Shown piece after piece: positions 17,094 to 25,517 of a stretch of DNA of 58,548 nt; position 1 is the first letter of the stretch; each line of letters opens with the position of its first letter. Made by a program: the position numbers and the translations under genes. The stretch comes from Thiopseudomonas acetoxidans (GTDB lineage: Bacteria > Pseudomonadota > Gammaproteobacteria > Pseudomonadales > Pseudomonadaceae), in contig NZ_JAUCDY010000016.1 in assembly GCF_030362935.1 (NCBI RefSeq), forward strand, positions 1 to 58,548, in the 5' to 3' direction. The notes below the pieces were generated by a model. It searched no databases. It saw nothing but the letters and a program-made list of their open reading frames with translations, and was not told where the DNA came from.

Positions 17094-17990
17094 TTATTCG
17101 TTGGTGATCAGCGTTCCGACACCGTGATCAGTAAAAATTTCCAACAGAACAGCATTAGGCACGCGACCATCAATAATGTGCGCACTTTGCACGCCCGTTT
17201 GTACAGCATCCAGAGCGCAGCGGATTTTCGGTAGCATGCCGCCATAAATAGTGCCGTCAGCAATCAGCTCATCAACCTGTTCGGTGTTTAGACCAGTCAG
17301 CACATTACCTTCCTTGTCCATTAAACCGGCAATATCGGTCAGCAACATCAGCTTCTCAGCACAGAGTGCCTCAGCAACCTTACCTGCTACTAAGTCAGCG
17401 TTAATGTTATAAGACTCGCCGTTATCACCGACCCCGATGGGGGCAATGACGGGAATAAAGTCACCCTGCACCAGCATGTGCAGCAAATCGGTATTGATGC
17501 TGGAAACTTCACCCACCTGACCAATATCGATGATTTCTGGTTTGGTCATGGCGGGGGTTTGTCGGGTTACTTGCAGCTTGCGCGCACGAATTAGGCGTGC
17601 GTCCTTACCGGTTAAACCAATAGCGCTACCGCCGTGACTATTAATGAGGTTAACGATGGATTTGTTCACCTGTCCACCGAGTACCATTTCTACTACGTCC
17701 ATGGTTTGCCCGTCAGTAACACGCATGCCGTCCACAAAACGGCTTTCTATGCTTAGGCGCTTAAGCAGTTCACCAATTTGTGGGCCGCCGCCGTGTACAA
17801 CTACGGGGTTAATACCCACTGCTTTCATCAGTACAATATCGCGAGCAAAACCGGTTTTAAGTTCTTCGCTTTCCATGGCATGACCGCCATATTTGATGAC
17901 CAAGGTTTTACCGACAAAGCGACGGATATAGGGCAATGCCTCGGATAGAACTTCGGCAACATGTGCAGCAGCGGCACGGTCTAAGGTCAT
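17094..17990 (-). CDS. argB: Acetylglutamate kinase
   Basis: Enzyme of 298 residues that phosphorylates N-acetylglutamate, the second step of arginine synthesis. KYGGHAM and VVHGGGPQIGELL near the N-terminus, NINADLVAGKVA and the ATP-site lysine segment GGMLPKIRCALDA are present. Pseudomonas-type ArgB is feedback-inhibited by arginine through an N-terminal helix; such a helix (MTLDRAAAAHVAEVLSEALPY) is seen. It lies 16 nt after algC on the same strand, as in P. aeruginosa. Confidence 0.97.
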   Translation of the reverse strand: MTLDRAAAAHVAEVLSEALPYIRRFVGKTLVIKYGGHAMESEELKTGFARDIVLMKAVGINPVVVHGGGPQIGELLKRLSIESRFVDGMRVTDGQTMDVVEMVLGGQVNKSIVNLINSHGGSAIGLTGKDARLIRARKLQVTRQTPAMTKPEIIDIGQVGEVSSINTDLLHMLVQGDFIPVIAPIGVGDNGESYNINADLVAGKVAEALCAEKLMLLTDIAGLMDKEGNVLTGLNTEQVDELIADGTIYGGMLPKIRCALDAVQTGVQSAHIIDGRVPNAVLLEIFTDHGVGTLITNE

Positions 17991-18006
17991 TTATTTACTC
18001 CAAAAA

Positions 18007-20637
18007 CTAAAAAGGCCAAGATAAAGAGGGTTCAATGGCTAACAATTGATTGCGGAAAATTTCAATGACTGCCTGCAACTCTTCTTGGCTGTCACCTTCA
18101 AAACGCAGCACCAGCGTGGGGGTAGTATTGGATGCGCGCACTAAGCCCCAGCTTTTTGGGTAGTCAACGCGCACGCCATCTAAGGTGTTTACCTTGCCTT
18201 CACCCCATTGGGCAGCGTTTAGTAGCGTGTTAATAATTTTAAATTTGCTGTCATCCGTAACGTCAATGGTTAACTCTGGTGTTGAGTGACTGGTTGGGAA
18301 TGCGGCGAATATTTGTTCGCTAGTACGAGTATCCATCGCGATGATTTCTAGCAAGCGAGCCGCGCTATATAAACCATCATCAAAACCGTACCAACGCTCT
18401 TTGTAGAAAATATGGCCACTCATTTCACCGGCCAATAACGCGCCGGTTTGCTTAAGCTTGGCTTTCATCAGTGAATGACCGGTTTTCCACATTATCGGAC
18501 GACCCCCATAGCCGCTGATCAGTGCCGGTAAACGGCGCGAGCATTTGACGTCAAAGATGATGTCAGCACCGGGATTGCGTGAAACCACATCTTTAGCCAG
18601 TAACATCATTAAACGATCTGCAAAAATAATTTGCCCGGTGTTGGTTACCACGCCAAGGCGGTCGGCGTCGCCATCAAAAGCGATACCTATATCGGCCTGT
18701 TGCTGCTGCACCGTCATAATCAGTTGATGCAGGTTTTCTGGCTTGCCGGGATCTGGGTGGTGATTGGGGAAATTCCCATCAACTTCGCAAAATAATGGCA
18801 CCACTTCACAGCCTAAGCCTTCAAACAACTCCTGCGCGATAACTCCCGCTACGCCATTACCGCAATCGATAACTATTTTTAATGGTTTAGCTAAAGCAAC
18901 ATCACTACAGATACGATCAAGGTAGGCGGGTAGAATATCTAATTGTTCTACACGACCAGAACCCGTTGAGAGATCATGATCTTTAATGCGTTCATACAGC
19001 GCAGTGATGCGCTCGTTCGCTAAGGTTTCACCGTCGATAACAATCTTAAAGCCATTATAGTTGGCTGGGTTATGACTGCCGGTCACCATAACCCCAGTCG
19101 TCGCTGGCAGCGTGTGGGTGGCAAAATACAGTACGGGCGTAGGCACCATGCCTAAGTCAGTCACCTCACAGCCGGCTTCCACCAGTCCTTGAATCAGTGA
19201 CTCGCTGAGTTCAGGGCCGGACAGACGACCGTCACGTGCTACAGCAACAGCCGGTTGGCCTTGATTAATGCTTTCTGCACCCACCGCACGACCAATCCAG
19301 TAGGCGGTATCACTGGTGAGTGTCTCATCGACAATGCCGCGAATGTCGTAGGCACGAAAGATGCTGCTGACGACGCTTTGCTGCGTTAAGTCGAAGCTGT
19401 TATTAGTGGCTTGATTTAAGCCAAACGGATCAAGTTCTTCGTCCAAGATATCGATGTCTAATATTTCATCTTCAACCAAGATACTACTGGTTTGTAAATG
19501 ATCTTGCGCAAAGCTTGGTTGCGCTGCAGCAGGTTGCTCTTCGCTAAAACTCTCTGCCTGTTCAGATTCGACTGGTGTCGGTGTTGGTTCAGGTGGCTTG
19601 GGGGCGGAGGGCTGGCTTCTTTTTTGGGCGGCTGTATGTGAAAGCGAGACTGCTAAGGCTTGCAGTGCAGGGGTGCGTAGCATGTCCGCATTGAAGCTTT
19701 TACCCATTTGCCACTCCTGCAGTAACTGACTGAATTGGCGGCAGTCTTTGTCCGTTTGTGTGCGTAAGCCAAAATAGGCAACAAATAACGCAGCCAGACC
19801 ACTGATTAAGGCAATAGCTAAGGCGCCAGCAGCTAAAATAAAGCCCGTGTTGCTGGTCAAAGACTTGTTTGTTTGAGTAAGAGTTAATGTCCACTGAGGG
19901 TGAGCAGTAGTTAGGGTTTTGCTGGTGAAGCTACCAGATACCTGTCCCTTACTGGCAATAGTGAGCTGGGGAGCGTTGGGTAGTTTTTGCTGCAAACTGA
20001 TTTGCAAGTCGTGGCTACTGAGGTTAGGTAGGGTTTTGCTTAGCAGTGCTGCATCATAGGTAATTAACACTGTACCAATGGCGCGCTTGCTGGTTGGAGC
20101 AAGCACGGCAGTGGCTTGATAGATATAACGTTTGTTATCCGCAATAAAAAACTCAGGTGCAGGTTTGTTACCACTTTCAGCGCTGTTGATAAGATCTAAA
20201 GCAGCGTAATTGATGGGTGCGGCTCGTTGATTGTCTAAAGCTGCTTGACCGCGCGGACTGATAAACAAATCAACGACGCTGGCTCGATAGCTCAGCTGTT
20301 GGGCAAGAATCTGTATGGCTTGTTCGTCCTTGCTATGTAATGCAGCGATTACGGCAGGGTTTTCGGCAATGGCTTGTGCATCGTTGTTAATTAACTCAAC
20401 GCTTTGTTTGACGCTGGATAAAAAAGCTTCTGTCCAAGCTTGGGTGTATTTTTGCTGCTGTTCATCGAGTGCTTCTGTCTGTGACCAAAGCAATAGGGCG
20501 GTGGCACCCGCAATGCCCACTATGCATAAAAATAGGCCTATGAGTAGATGGGTGTTGCTCTGTGGCTTTTTGGTTTTTTCCGGTGCGATAACGTCCGTAT
20601 TTTGCGTGTCTTTGATCTTGCGCTTAAAGAGCTTCAT
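18007..20637 (-). CDS. algC: Phosphomannomutase/phosphoglucomutase with membrane N-terminal region
   Basis: Protein of 876 residues. The C-terminal 460 or so are the AlgC enzyme: IFRAYDIRGIVDE, the phosphoserine loop TGSHNPANYNGFK (Ser521, equal to Ser108 of the short P. aeruginosa form), the metal loop DGDADRLG and the sugar loop GEMSGHIF. It interconverts mannose or glucose 1- and 6-phosphates for alginate, LPS and rhamnolipid precursors. The N-terminal 410 residues carry two membrane helices (about 31-51 and 265-290) around a periplasmic region and a Pro-rich linker. A similar long form is annotated in Pseudomonas. The role of the extension is unknown. Confidence 0.93.
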   Translation of the reverse strand: MKLFKRKIKDTQNTDVIAPEKTKKPQSNTHLLIGLFLCIVGIAGATALLLWSQTEALDEQQQKYTQAWTEAFLSSVKQSVELINNDAQAIAENPAVIAALHSKDEQAIQILAQQLSYRASVVDLFISPRGQAALDNQRAAPINYAALDLINSAESGNKPAPEFFIADNKRYIYQATAVLAPTSKRAIGTVLITYDAALLSKTLPNLSSHDLQISLQQKLPNAPQLTIASKGQVSGSFTSKTLTTAHPQWTLTLTQTNKSLTSNTGFILAAGALAIALISGLAALFVAYFGLRTQTDKDCRQFSQLLQEWQMGKSFNADMLRTPALQALAVSLSHTAAQKRSQPSAPKPPEPTPTPVESEQAESFSEEQPAAAQPSFAQDHLQTSSILVEDEILDIDILDEELDPFGLNQATNNSFDLTQQSVVSSIFRAYDIRGIVDETLTSDTAYWIGRAVGAESINQGQPAVAVARDGRLSGPELSESLIQGLVEAGCEVTDLGMVPTPVLYFATHTLPATTGVMVTGSHNPANYNGFKIVIDGETLANERITALYERIKDHDLSTGSGRVEQLDILPAYLDRICSDVALAKPLKIVIDCGNGVAGVIAQELFEGLGCEVVPLFCEVDGNFPNHHPDPGKPENLHQLIMTVQQQQADIGIAFDGDADRLGVVTNTGQIIFADRLMMLLAKDVVSRNPGADIIFDVKCSRRLPALISGYGGRPIMWKTGHSLMKAKLKQTGALLAGEMSGHIFYKERWYGFDDGLYSAARLLEIIAMDTRTSEQIFAAFPTSHSTPELTIDVTDDSKFKIINTLLNAAQWGEGKVNTLDGVRVDYPKSWGLVRASNTTPTLVLRFEGDSQEELQAVIEIFRNQLLAIEPSLSWPF

Positions 20638-20651
20638 AGTGTCCCCTTAAT

Positions 20652-21107
20652 TTATGCTTTACCCGTGTGCCCAAAACCACCAGCGCCACGCTCGCTCGTA
20701 GCAAATTCTTGTGTGATGGCCAATTCTGCCTGCACAATAGGGACCAAAACAAGCTGGGCAATGCGCTCACCTACATCGATGGTGAACGTGTTTTGTCCTC
20801 TGTTCCAGCAAGACACCATCAGCTCGCCTTGGTAATCCGAGTCAATCAGACCGACCAGATTACCCAAAACAATACCGTGTTTATGGCCTAAACCTGAGCG
20901 GGGCAGTATCACAGCAGCTAGGCCAGAGTCTTCGATGTAAATCGATAATCCAGTGGGAATCAACTGGGTTTGCCCAGGTTGTAGCTCAAGAGGCTCTTGT
21001 ACCATAGCGCGCAGATCTAATCCGGCAGAGCCGGGGGTGGCATAACTAGGTAGTGGAAACTCATCGCCAAGGCGTGGGTCGAGGATTTTTGTTTGTAGGT
21101 TGTACAT
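20652..21107 (-). CDS. dut: dUTP diphosphatase
   Basis: Homotrimeric dUTPase of 151 residues that hydrolyses dUTP to dUMP, keeping uracil out of DNA. The family motifs appear in order: PGSAGLDLRA, PRSGLGHKHG, GLIDSDYQGE, ERIAQLV and the C-terminal arm RGAGGFGHTGKA. It lies between coaBC and algC on the same strand, 15 nt from coaBC, matching the Pseudomonas order. Confidence 0.97.
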   Translation of the reverse strand: MYNLQTKILDPRLGDEFPLPSYATPGSAGLDLRAMVQEPLELQPGQTQLIPTGLSIYIEDSGLAAVILPRSGLGHKHGIVLGNLVGLIDSDYQGELMVSCWNRGQNTFTIDVGERIAQLVLVPIVQAELAITQEFATSERGAGGFGHTGKA

Positions 21108-21122
21108 GTCCGGTTAGCCCGT

Positions 21123-22322
21123 TTAAAGTTTTTTGCTAATAAATTCAATTAGTTGCTGTGCTATTTTGCTCTTTGAGGTTTGTGCAAAATGCGTTTGCTT
21201 ATGTTGGCGATCGATCACTGAGATGGCGTTTTCGTCACTATTAAAGCCGATAGCTGTGTTGGCAACGTCGTTAGCCACTATCAGATCAAGGTTTTTGCTT
21301 TTTAGTTTACCGGCAGCATAGTGCAAAATGTTCTGGGTTTCTGCGGCAAAGCCCACACAAAAAGGACGATCACTTCGTTTAGCTAGAGTTGCGAGAATAT
21401 CTGGGTTACGTATCAGACGTAAAATTAAACCATCATCCGTATCGGTGTCTTTTTTAAGCTTATGTTCGGTATAAATTTCTGGGCGGAAATCAGCCACTGC
21501 GGCTGCGGCAATCAGAATATCGCAAGGCATAGCCGCTTCGCAGGCAATTAGCATTTCTTGAGCGCTGGTTACATTGATGCGCTCGACTCGATCGGGAGTC
21601 GTTTGTTGTACTGGGCCAGTGACCAAGGTGACGCGTGCGCCGGCTTCCACAGCAGCCTGAGCAATAGAAAAACCCATCTTGCCGGAGCTGTGGTTGGTAA
21701 TGTAACGCACTGGGTCGATAGCTTCTTGCGTAGGACCTGCGGTAACCAATACGTGCTTGCCAGTTAGAGTCAGACGCTGAAAGTTATCCGCAGCAGCGTG
21801 AGCAAGTTCATCAGCCTCGAGCATGCGACCAAAACCAAGATCACCGCAGGCTTGGCTACCCGCAGCAGGGCCAAGAATGCTGTAACCGCGCTTTTGTAAG
21901 GCTTGGATATTGTCTTGTGTTGCTTGATCACGCCACATGGCTTGATTCATCGCCGGAGCAATCGCCAGTGGCGCATCGGTGGCAAGAACCAAGGTGGTTA
22001 GCAAGTCATTGGCATTGCCCAGCGCAAGCCGAGCGATTAACTCAGCCGTTGCTGGCGCGATCATCACTAAGTCCGCCCAGCGCGCCAGTTCAATATGTCC
22101 CATAGCCGCTTCTGCGGCCGTATCGAGCAGATCCAGATGCACCGGGTGGCCAGATAAGGCTTGCAGCGTCAGTGGGGTAATAAATTCGCGTGCCCCGCGC
22201 GTCATGACCACGCGCACATCGGCGCCATGATCTTTGAGGCGGCGTACTAGGTCAGCACTTTTATAAGCTGCGATACCGCCGCCAATTCCAAGAATAATTC
22301 GTTTGTTAAACAGCCGTTGCAT
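21123..22322 (-). CDS. coaBC: Bifunctional phosphopantothenoylcysteine synthetase/decarboxylase
   Basis: Protein of 399 residues catalysing two steps of coenzyme A synthesis. The N-terminal flavin decarboxylase half (CoaC) has GGIAAYKS, the active-site histidine in MGHIELARWAD, PAMNQAMW and the reactive cysteine region GSQACGDLGFGRM. The C-terminal synthetase half (CoaB) has VTAGPTQEAIDPVRYITN, SSGKMG and KLKK. First gene of the coaBC-dut-algC-argB cluster, divergent from radC. Confidence 0.96.
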   Translation of the reverse strand: MQRLFNKRIILGIGGGIAAYKSADLVRRLKDHGADVRVVMTRGAREFITPLTLQALSGHPVHLDLLDTAAEAAMGHIELARWADLVMIAPATAELIARLALGNANDLLTTLVLATDAPLAIAPAMNQAMWRDQATQDNIQALQKRGYSILGPAAGSQACGDLGFGRMLEADELAHAAADNFQRLTLTGKHVLVTAGPTQEAIDPVRYITNHSSGKMGFSIAQAAVEAGARVTLVTGPVQQTTPDRVERINVTSAQEMLIACEAAMPCDILIAAAAVADFRPEIYTEHKLKKDTDTDDGLILRLIRNPDILATLAKRSDRPFCVGFAAETQNILHYAAGKLKSKNLDLIVANDVANTAIGFNSDENAISVIDRQHKQTHFAQTSKSKIAQQLIEFISKKL

Positions 22323-22563
22323 GGTTTTATCTAATAGTTCAGGAAGAAAATGGCAAAGTGAAATTACCGGCCTAAGATAGCATATAAAGTATGAAATGAA
22401 TGTTGCTGATTAAGGGCTCACTGTTGCTGTATTTGTTGGCGCTGCTGTTGGAGCGCAACTCTACGTGTGATTGGAGCTATACAGGGGTTCAGGGTTGATT
22501 TACGAAAAGGCTGTTGTGACATTCGCAAGCGCATAATGCATTTAATCGCAAAGGAGTGTGATA

Positions 22564-23238
22564 ATGAGTATAAAGCTATGGCCTGAACAGGAACGTCCAC
22601 GTGAGAAGCTGCTTGCCCATGGTTCGGTGGCTCTATCAGATGCAGAATTGCTGGCTATTTTTTTACGTACCGGCGTGCGGGGCTGTAGCGCAGTTGAGTT
22701 AGCGCGCAGGCTTTTGGCCGAGTTTGGTGGCTTAAGGCAGTTGCTAGAAGCCGATATTGATGAATTCACGCAGCACATGGGCTTAGGGCCGGCTAAGTAC
22801 GCACAGTTACAAGCAGTGCTGGAAATGGGACGACGCCACCTTGCTGCCACCATTGCGCGCGAGTCAGCACTGGAAAGCCCGCAGGCGGTGAGGGATTTTC
22901 TTAAAGCGAAGTTGCGCCATGAGCCCCACGAGGTGTTTGCCTGCTTATTTATGGATACCAAGCATCGAGTTTTGGCCTTTGAAGTGTTGTTTTACGGCAC
23001 GATTGACGGTGCTAGCGTGTATCCACGTCAAGTCGTAAAGCGCGCACTGGCGCATAATGCGGCAGCACTTATTCTGACTCATAACCACCCATCTGGAGTA
23101 TCTGAGCCCAGTCAGGCGGATAAAATTCTGACCGAGCGTTTAAAAGAGGCGTTGGCGCTGATTGATGTGCGCATTCTGGACCATTTTATTGTGGGTGACG
23201 GTGAACCTTTATCTATGGTAGAGCACGGCTGGATGTAA
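22564..23238 (+). CDS. radC: RadC-family JAB-domain protein
   Basis: Protein of 224 residues. An N-terminal helix-hairpin-helix-like region (LLAEFGGLRQLLEADIDEFTQHMGLGPAKYAQL) is followed by a JAB/MPN metalloprotease-like domain with the zinc ligands HNHPSG and a downstream aspartate (SEPSQADK). The historical link to DNA repair in E. coli was later disputed and the role remains unclear. The ATG at 22564 is preferred to a GTG at 22558 because AAGGAG lies 8 nt before it. In Pseudomonas radC also faces away from coaBC. Confidence 0.93.
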   Translation: MSIKLWPEQERPREKLLAHGSVALSDAELLAIFLRTGVRGCSAVELARRLLAEFGGLRQLLEADIDEFTQHMGLGPAKYAQLQAVLEMGRRHLAATIARESALESPQAVRDFLKAKLRHEPHEVFACLFMDTKHRVLAFEVLFYGTIDGASVYPRQVVKRALAHNAAALILTHNHPSGVSEPSQADKILTERLKEALALIDVRILDHFIVGDGEPLSMVEHGWM

Positions 23239-23246
23239 GCAGCTAA

Positions 23247-23444
23247 CTAGTACTGCTCATCACCATAGTCAGAAGATAAATCGTTAAGGTCAGGCTCGCC
23301 GGGAATGCTGTGTTCTTCGTTAGCCCAAGCGCCAAAATCAATTAGTTTGCAGCGTTCACTACAAAAAGGGCGATGCGGGTTGTCTGTGCTCCAGACCACT
23401 TGTTTCTCGCATTTTGGACAAGCGACACTCAGTGGCTTAGTCAT
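23247..23444 (-). CDS. yacG: DNA gyrase inhibitor YacG
   Basis: Zinc-finger protein of 65 residues with the CPKC and CSERC ligand pairs, the RPFCSERCKLIDFGAWA core and an acidic disordered tail. In E. coli YacG binds GyrB and inhibits gyrase. It overlaps the end of coaE by 8 bp, which implies translational coupling; the coaE-yacG pair is usual in Pseudomonas, although the pilD gene normally upstream is absent here. Confidence 0.94.
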   Translation of the reverse strand: MTKPLSVACPKCEKQVVWSTDNPHRPFCSERCKLIDFGAWANEEHSIPGEPDLNDLSSDYGDEQY

Positions 23445-24051
23445 GAGGGTTCTCCAGAAGCTGTAAATATTTTTTGTGCAATTGAGCGACCTGCAGTTCG
23501 AGTTCGTTTAGGTTGCCATGATTGGATAAAATGTCGTCCGCATAGCCTAAGCGTTGTTCGCGTGGCATTTGTGCGGCCAGAATAGCCTGCACTTGCTCTG
23601 TACTCACCTTGTCGCGGGCTAGCGTACGCTCAACCTGTATGTGGGTTGGCACGTCGACCACAATGACGCGCTCCACTCTTTGATGCTGGCCTGATTCTAT
23701 CAGTAGGGGCGAAACCAGCAAGGCGTAGGCTGAGCGTGCCTGCGCAAGGCTTTCTTCAATGGCCTGACGAATCAAGGGATGTAATAACTGCTCCACCCAC
23801 AGGCGCTGCTCGGCATCAGTGAAAATAAGCTCGCGTAATGCAGCTCTATTAAGACTGCTGTCAGCATGCAGTATTTTTTCGCCGAAGTGATTGACCAAAG
23901 CCTGCAGCGCCGGTTGACCTGACTCGACCACCCAGCGTGCGGCATCATCAGCATCTACTGTATGGATCCCAAGCTTGGCAAAAGCCTTGGCTGCCGCGCT
24001 TTTACCGCTGCCAATCCCGCCGGTTAAACCTATCACCCAAGGTGCTTGCAT
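23437..24051 (-). CDS. coaE: Dephospho-CoA kinase
   Basis: P-loop kinase of 204 residues performing the last step of coenzyme A synthesis. Walker A is GLTGGIGSGKS at the N-terminus, followed by VDADDAARWVVESG, HPLIRQAI and a lid with MPREQRLGYADDILSN. All are typical. It sits 4 kb from coaBC in the other pathway segment of this window. Confidence 0.96.
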   Translation of the reverse strand: MQAPWVIGLTGGIGSGKSAAAKAFAKLGIHTVDADDAARWVVESGQPALQALVNHFGEKILHADSSLNRAALRELIFTDAEQRLWVEQLLHPLIRQAIEESLAQARSAYALLVSPLLIESGQHQRVERVIVVDVPTHIQVERTLARDKVSTEQVQAILAAQMPREQRLGYADDILSNHGNLNELELQVAQLHKKYLQLLENPHD

Positions 24052-24213
24052 AGTTGTCTCTCAGTATTAATAGGCGACACAATACAAAAATATGACAGCA
24101 GGGTCACGTCTTGCTGATATTTTGTGCGCAATCACTGTCTTCTGCGATGCAATAAAGTATTCTTAGTCACGAAAAATAACGCCTAAGACGTTTTACTTAA
24201 CCGGGAAATCATT

Positions 24214-24732
24214 ATGCGTAGTTACCGTAAATTCTTACCTATTTTCTTTGCTGTGTTCTTGCACATACCGCTAACTAGTGCTGCAGAGTCGCCTGTGCTC
24301 GAAGGCAATGAACGCCAGCAGTATCTTGACTCAATCATGCGGTTGCAAGCCATTCAGGATGAACGTAGCGCTCTGATAGCGCAGATAAATTTGCTGCTAA
24401 AAGAGCATGCACTGCTGTCGGGTTATCAGGTCGGCTATCGCAATCCACAAGACATAGTTTACAGCATAAGCGTGGTAAAGCATGGTGAGTTATCGATTCG
24501 CGAACAGACGCGTACCGTGCAAACAGGGCAGCTGCAAGTGCGTTCGCGCACCATTAATGTATTTGGTATGAGCTCATCCTTTGGTTACGACTGTTTTGCT
24601 AACAAGGTTGACTGCATCATCACGCACTCAAGCAGTTCAACACCGCTATTGCGCATTGCTCGGCAGCCCAATATTGCTCAAGAGCTTGCCCAAGCCTTGT
24701 CCTATCTTGTGCGTGATATGCAGCGCAGTTAA
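24214..24732 (+). CDS. Secreted protein of unknown function, first in cyclase operon
   Basis: Protein of 172 residues with a clear signal peptide (FLPIFFAVFLHIPLTSAAES) and then a helical, glutamine-rich segment and a beta-rich part containing two cysteines near FGYDCFANKVDCI that could form a disulphide. I do not recognise the family. It ends 2 nt before the FecR-domain gene and is therefore likely part of the same operon as the adenylate cyclase, suggesting a periplasmic accessory role; this is inference. Confidence 0.65.
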   Translation: MRSYRKFLPIFFAVFLHIPLTSAAESPVLEGNERQQYLDSIMRLQAIQDERSALIAQINLLLKEHALLSGYQVGYRNPQDIVYSISVVKHGELSIREQTRTVQTGQLQVRSRTINVFGMSSSFGYDCFANKVDCIITHSSSSTPLLRIARQPNIAQELAQALSYLVRDMQRS

Positions 24733-24734
24733 GC

Positions 24735-25517
24735 ATGCCAAAAATTAAGGAGAAACACATAAAACGAGGAGCAGTGCTGGCGCTGTTTTTTATTGTGTCC
24801 GGGGTGTTGAATGTTGCCCATGCCCAGCCGTGTGAAGCTATTGCAACGCTGCAACGCATCGAAGGAATCGTTAAAGTGCAGCCCGCGCAGGCTGCATTTC
24901 CTTTGCGCGATTTACAAATTCCCCATGGGTTATGTGCCGGCGATAAGGTTTTTACGCTAACCAATGGTAAGGCCTTAATTATTTATGACGCAGGCGAGCT
25001 GGTGCTGGATAACAGCAGCAAAGTAACCATTATTCAGGCGCAACAATTGAATCTGGATGAAGGCAGCGCAGTGTTTGAAGTGCAGCGCCAAGCTAAAGAA
25101 CAAGAGCTGCAGGCGCATACGCCTTTAATAGTGATTGGTGTCAAAGGCACAAGGTTTTTATTGACCAGTCAAGACAAAAACACTCAAGTGGCACTGATTC
25201 GCGGTTTGATTGAGGTGCAGCGCCAAGACAAGCAGGAAATGGCGTATTACCAAACCAAACCGAACTCTGACGTGTTGGAGCTTAGCGAACAAGAACGCCT
25301 TGAGTTTGAGCGGTTTGTTAAAAGCCGTGGACAGGAGTTTGCTCAGTTCGCCGAGCAGCGTCGTGGCGAGTTCTCCGCTTTTGTCCACGCCATTGCTCTG
25401 CAAGAGGGTTTGCAGCTATCACTGAGTGAGCGCGATGCAAAAAACATTGCCCTTGAGGCGCCCATCAGCGACGAGCTTGAGCAGCAACACAACGAACTGG
25501 CGCAATGGTTGAATTAA
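24735..25517 (+). CDS. FecR-domain periplasmic protein
   Basis: Protein of 260 residues with a signal peptide ending near VAHAQP and a FecR domain (LQRIEGIVKVQPA, LCAGDKVFTLTNGKALIIYDAGELVLDNSSKVTI, PLIVIGVKGTRFLL). The C-terminal third is charged and helical. FecR domains typically sense a signal in the periplasm. The gene overlaps the cyclase gene by 13 bp, so the two are coupled, and FecR-domain proteins next to CHASE2 cyclases recur in proteobacteria. It may modulate the CHASE2 sensor. Confidence 0.8.
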   Translation: MPKIKEKHIKRGAVLALFFIVSGVLNVAHAQPCEAIATLQRIEGIVKVQPAQAAFPLRDLQIPHGLCAGDKVFTLTNGKALIIYDAGELVLDNSSKVTIIQAQQLNLDEGSAVFEVQRQAKEQELQAHTPLIVIGVKGTRFLLTSQDKNTQVALIRGLIEVQRQDKQEMAYYQTKPNSDVLELSEQERLEFERFVKSRGQEFAQFAEQRRGEFSAFVHAIALQEGLQLSLSERDAKNIALEAPISDELEQQHNELAQWLN

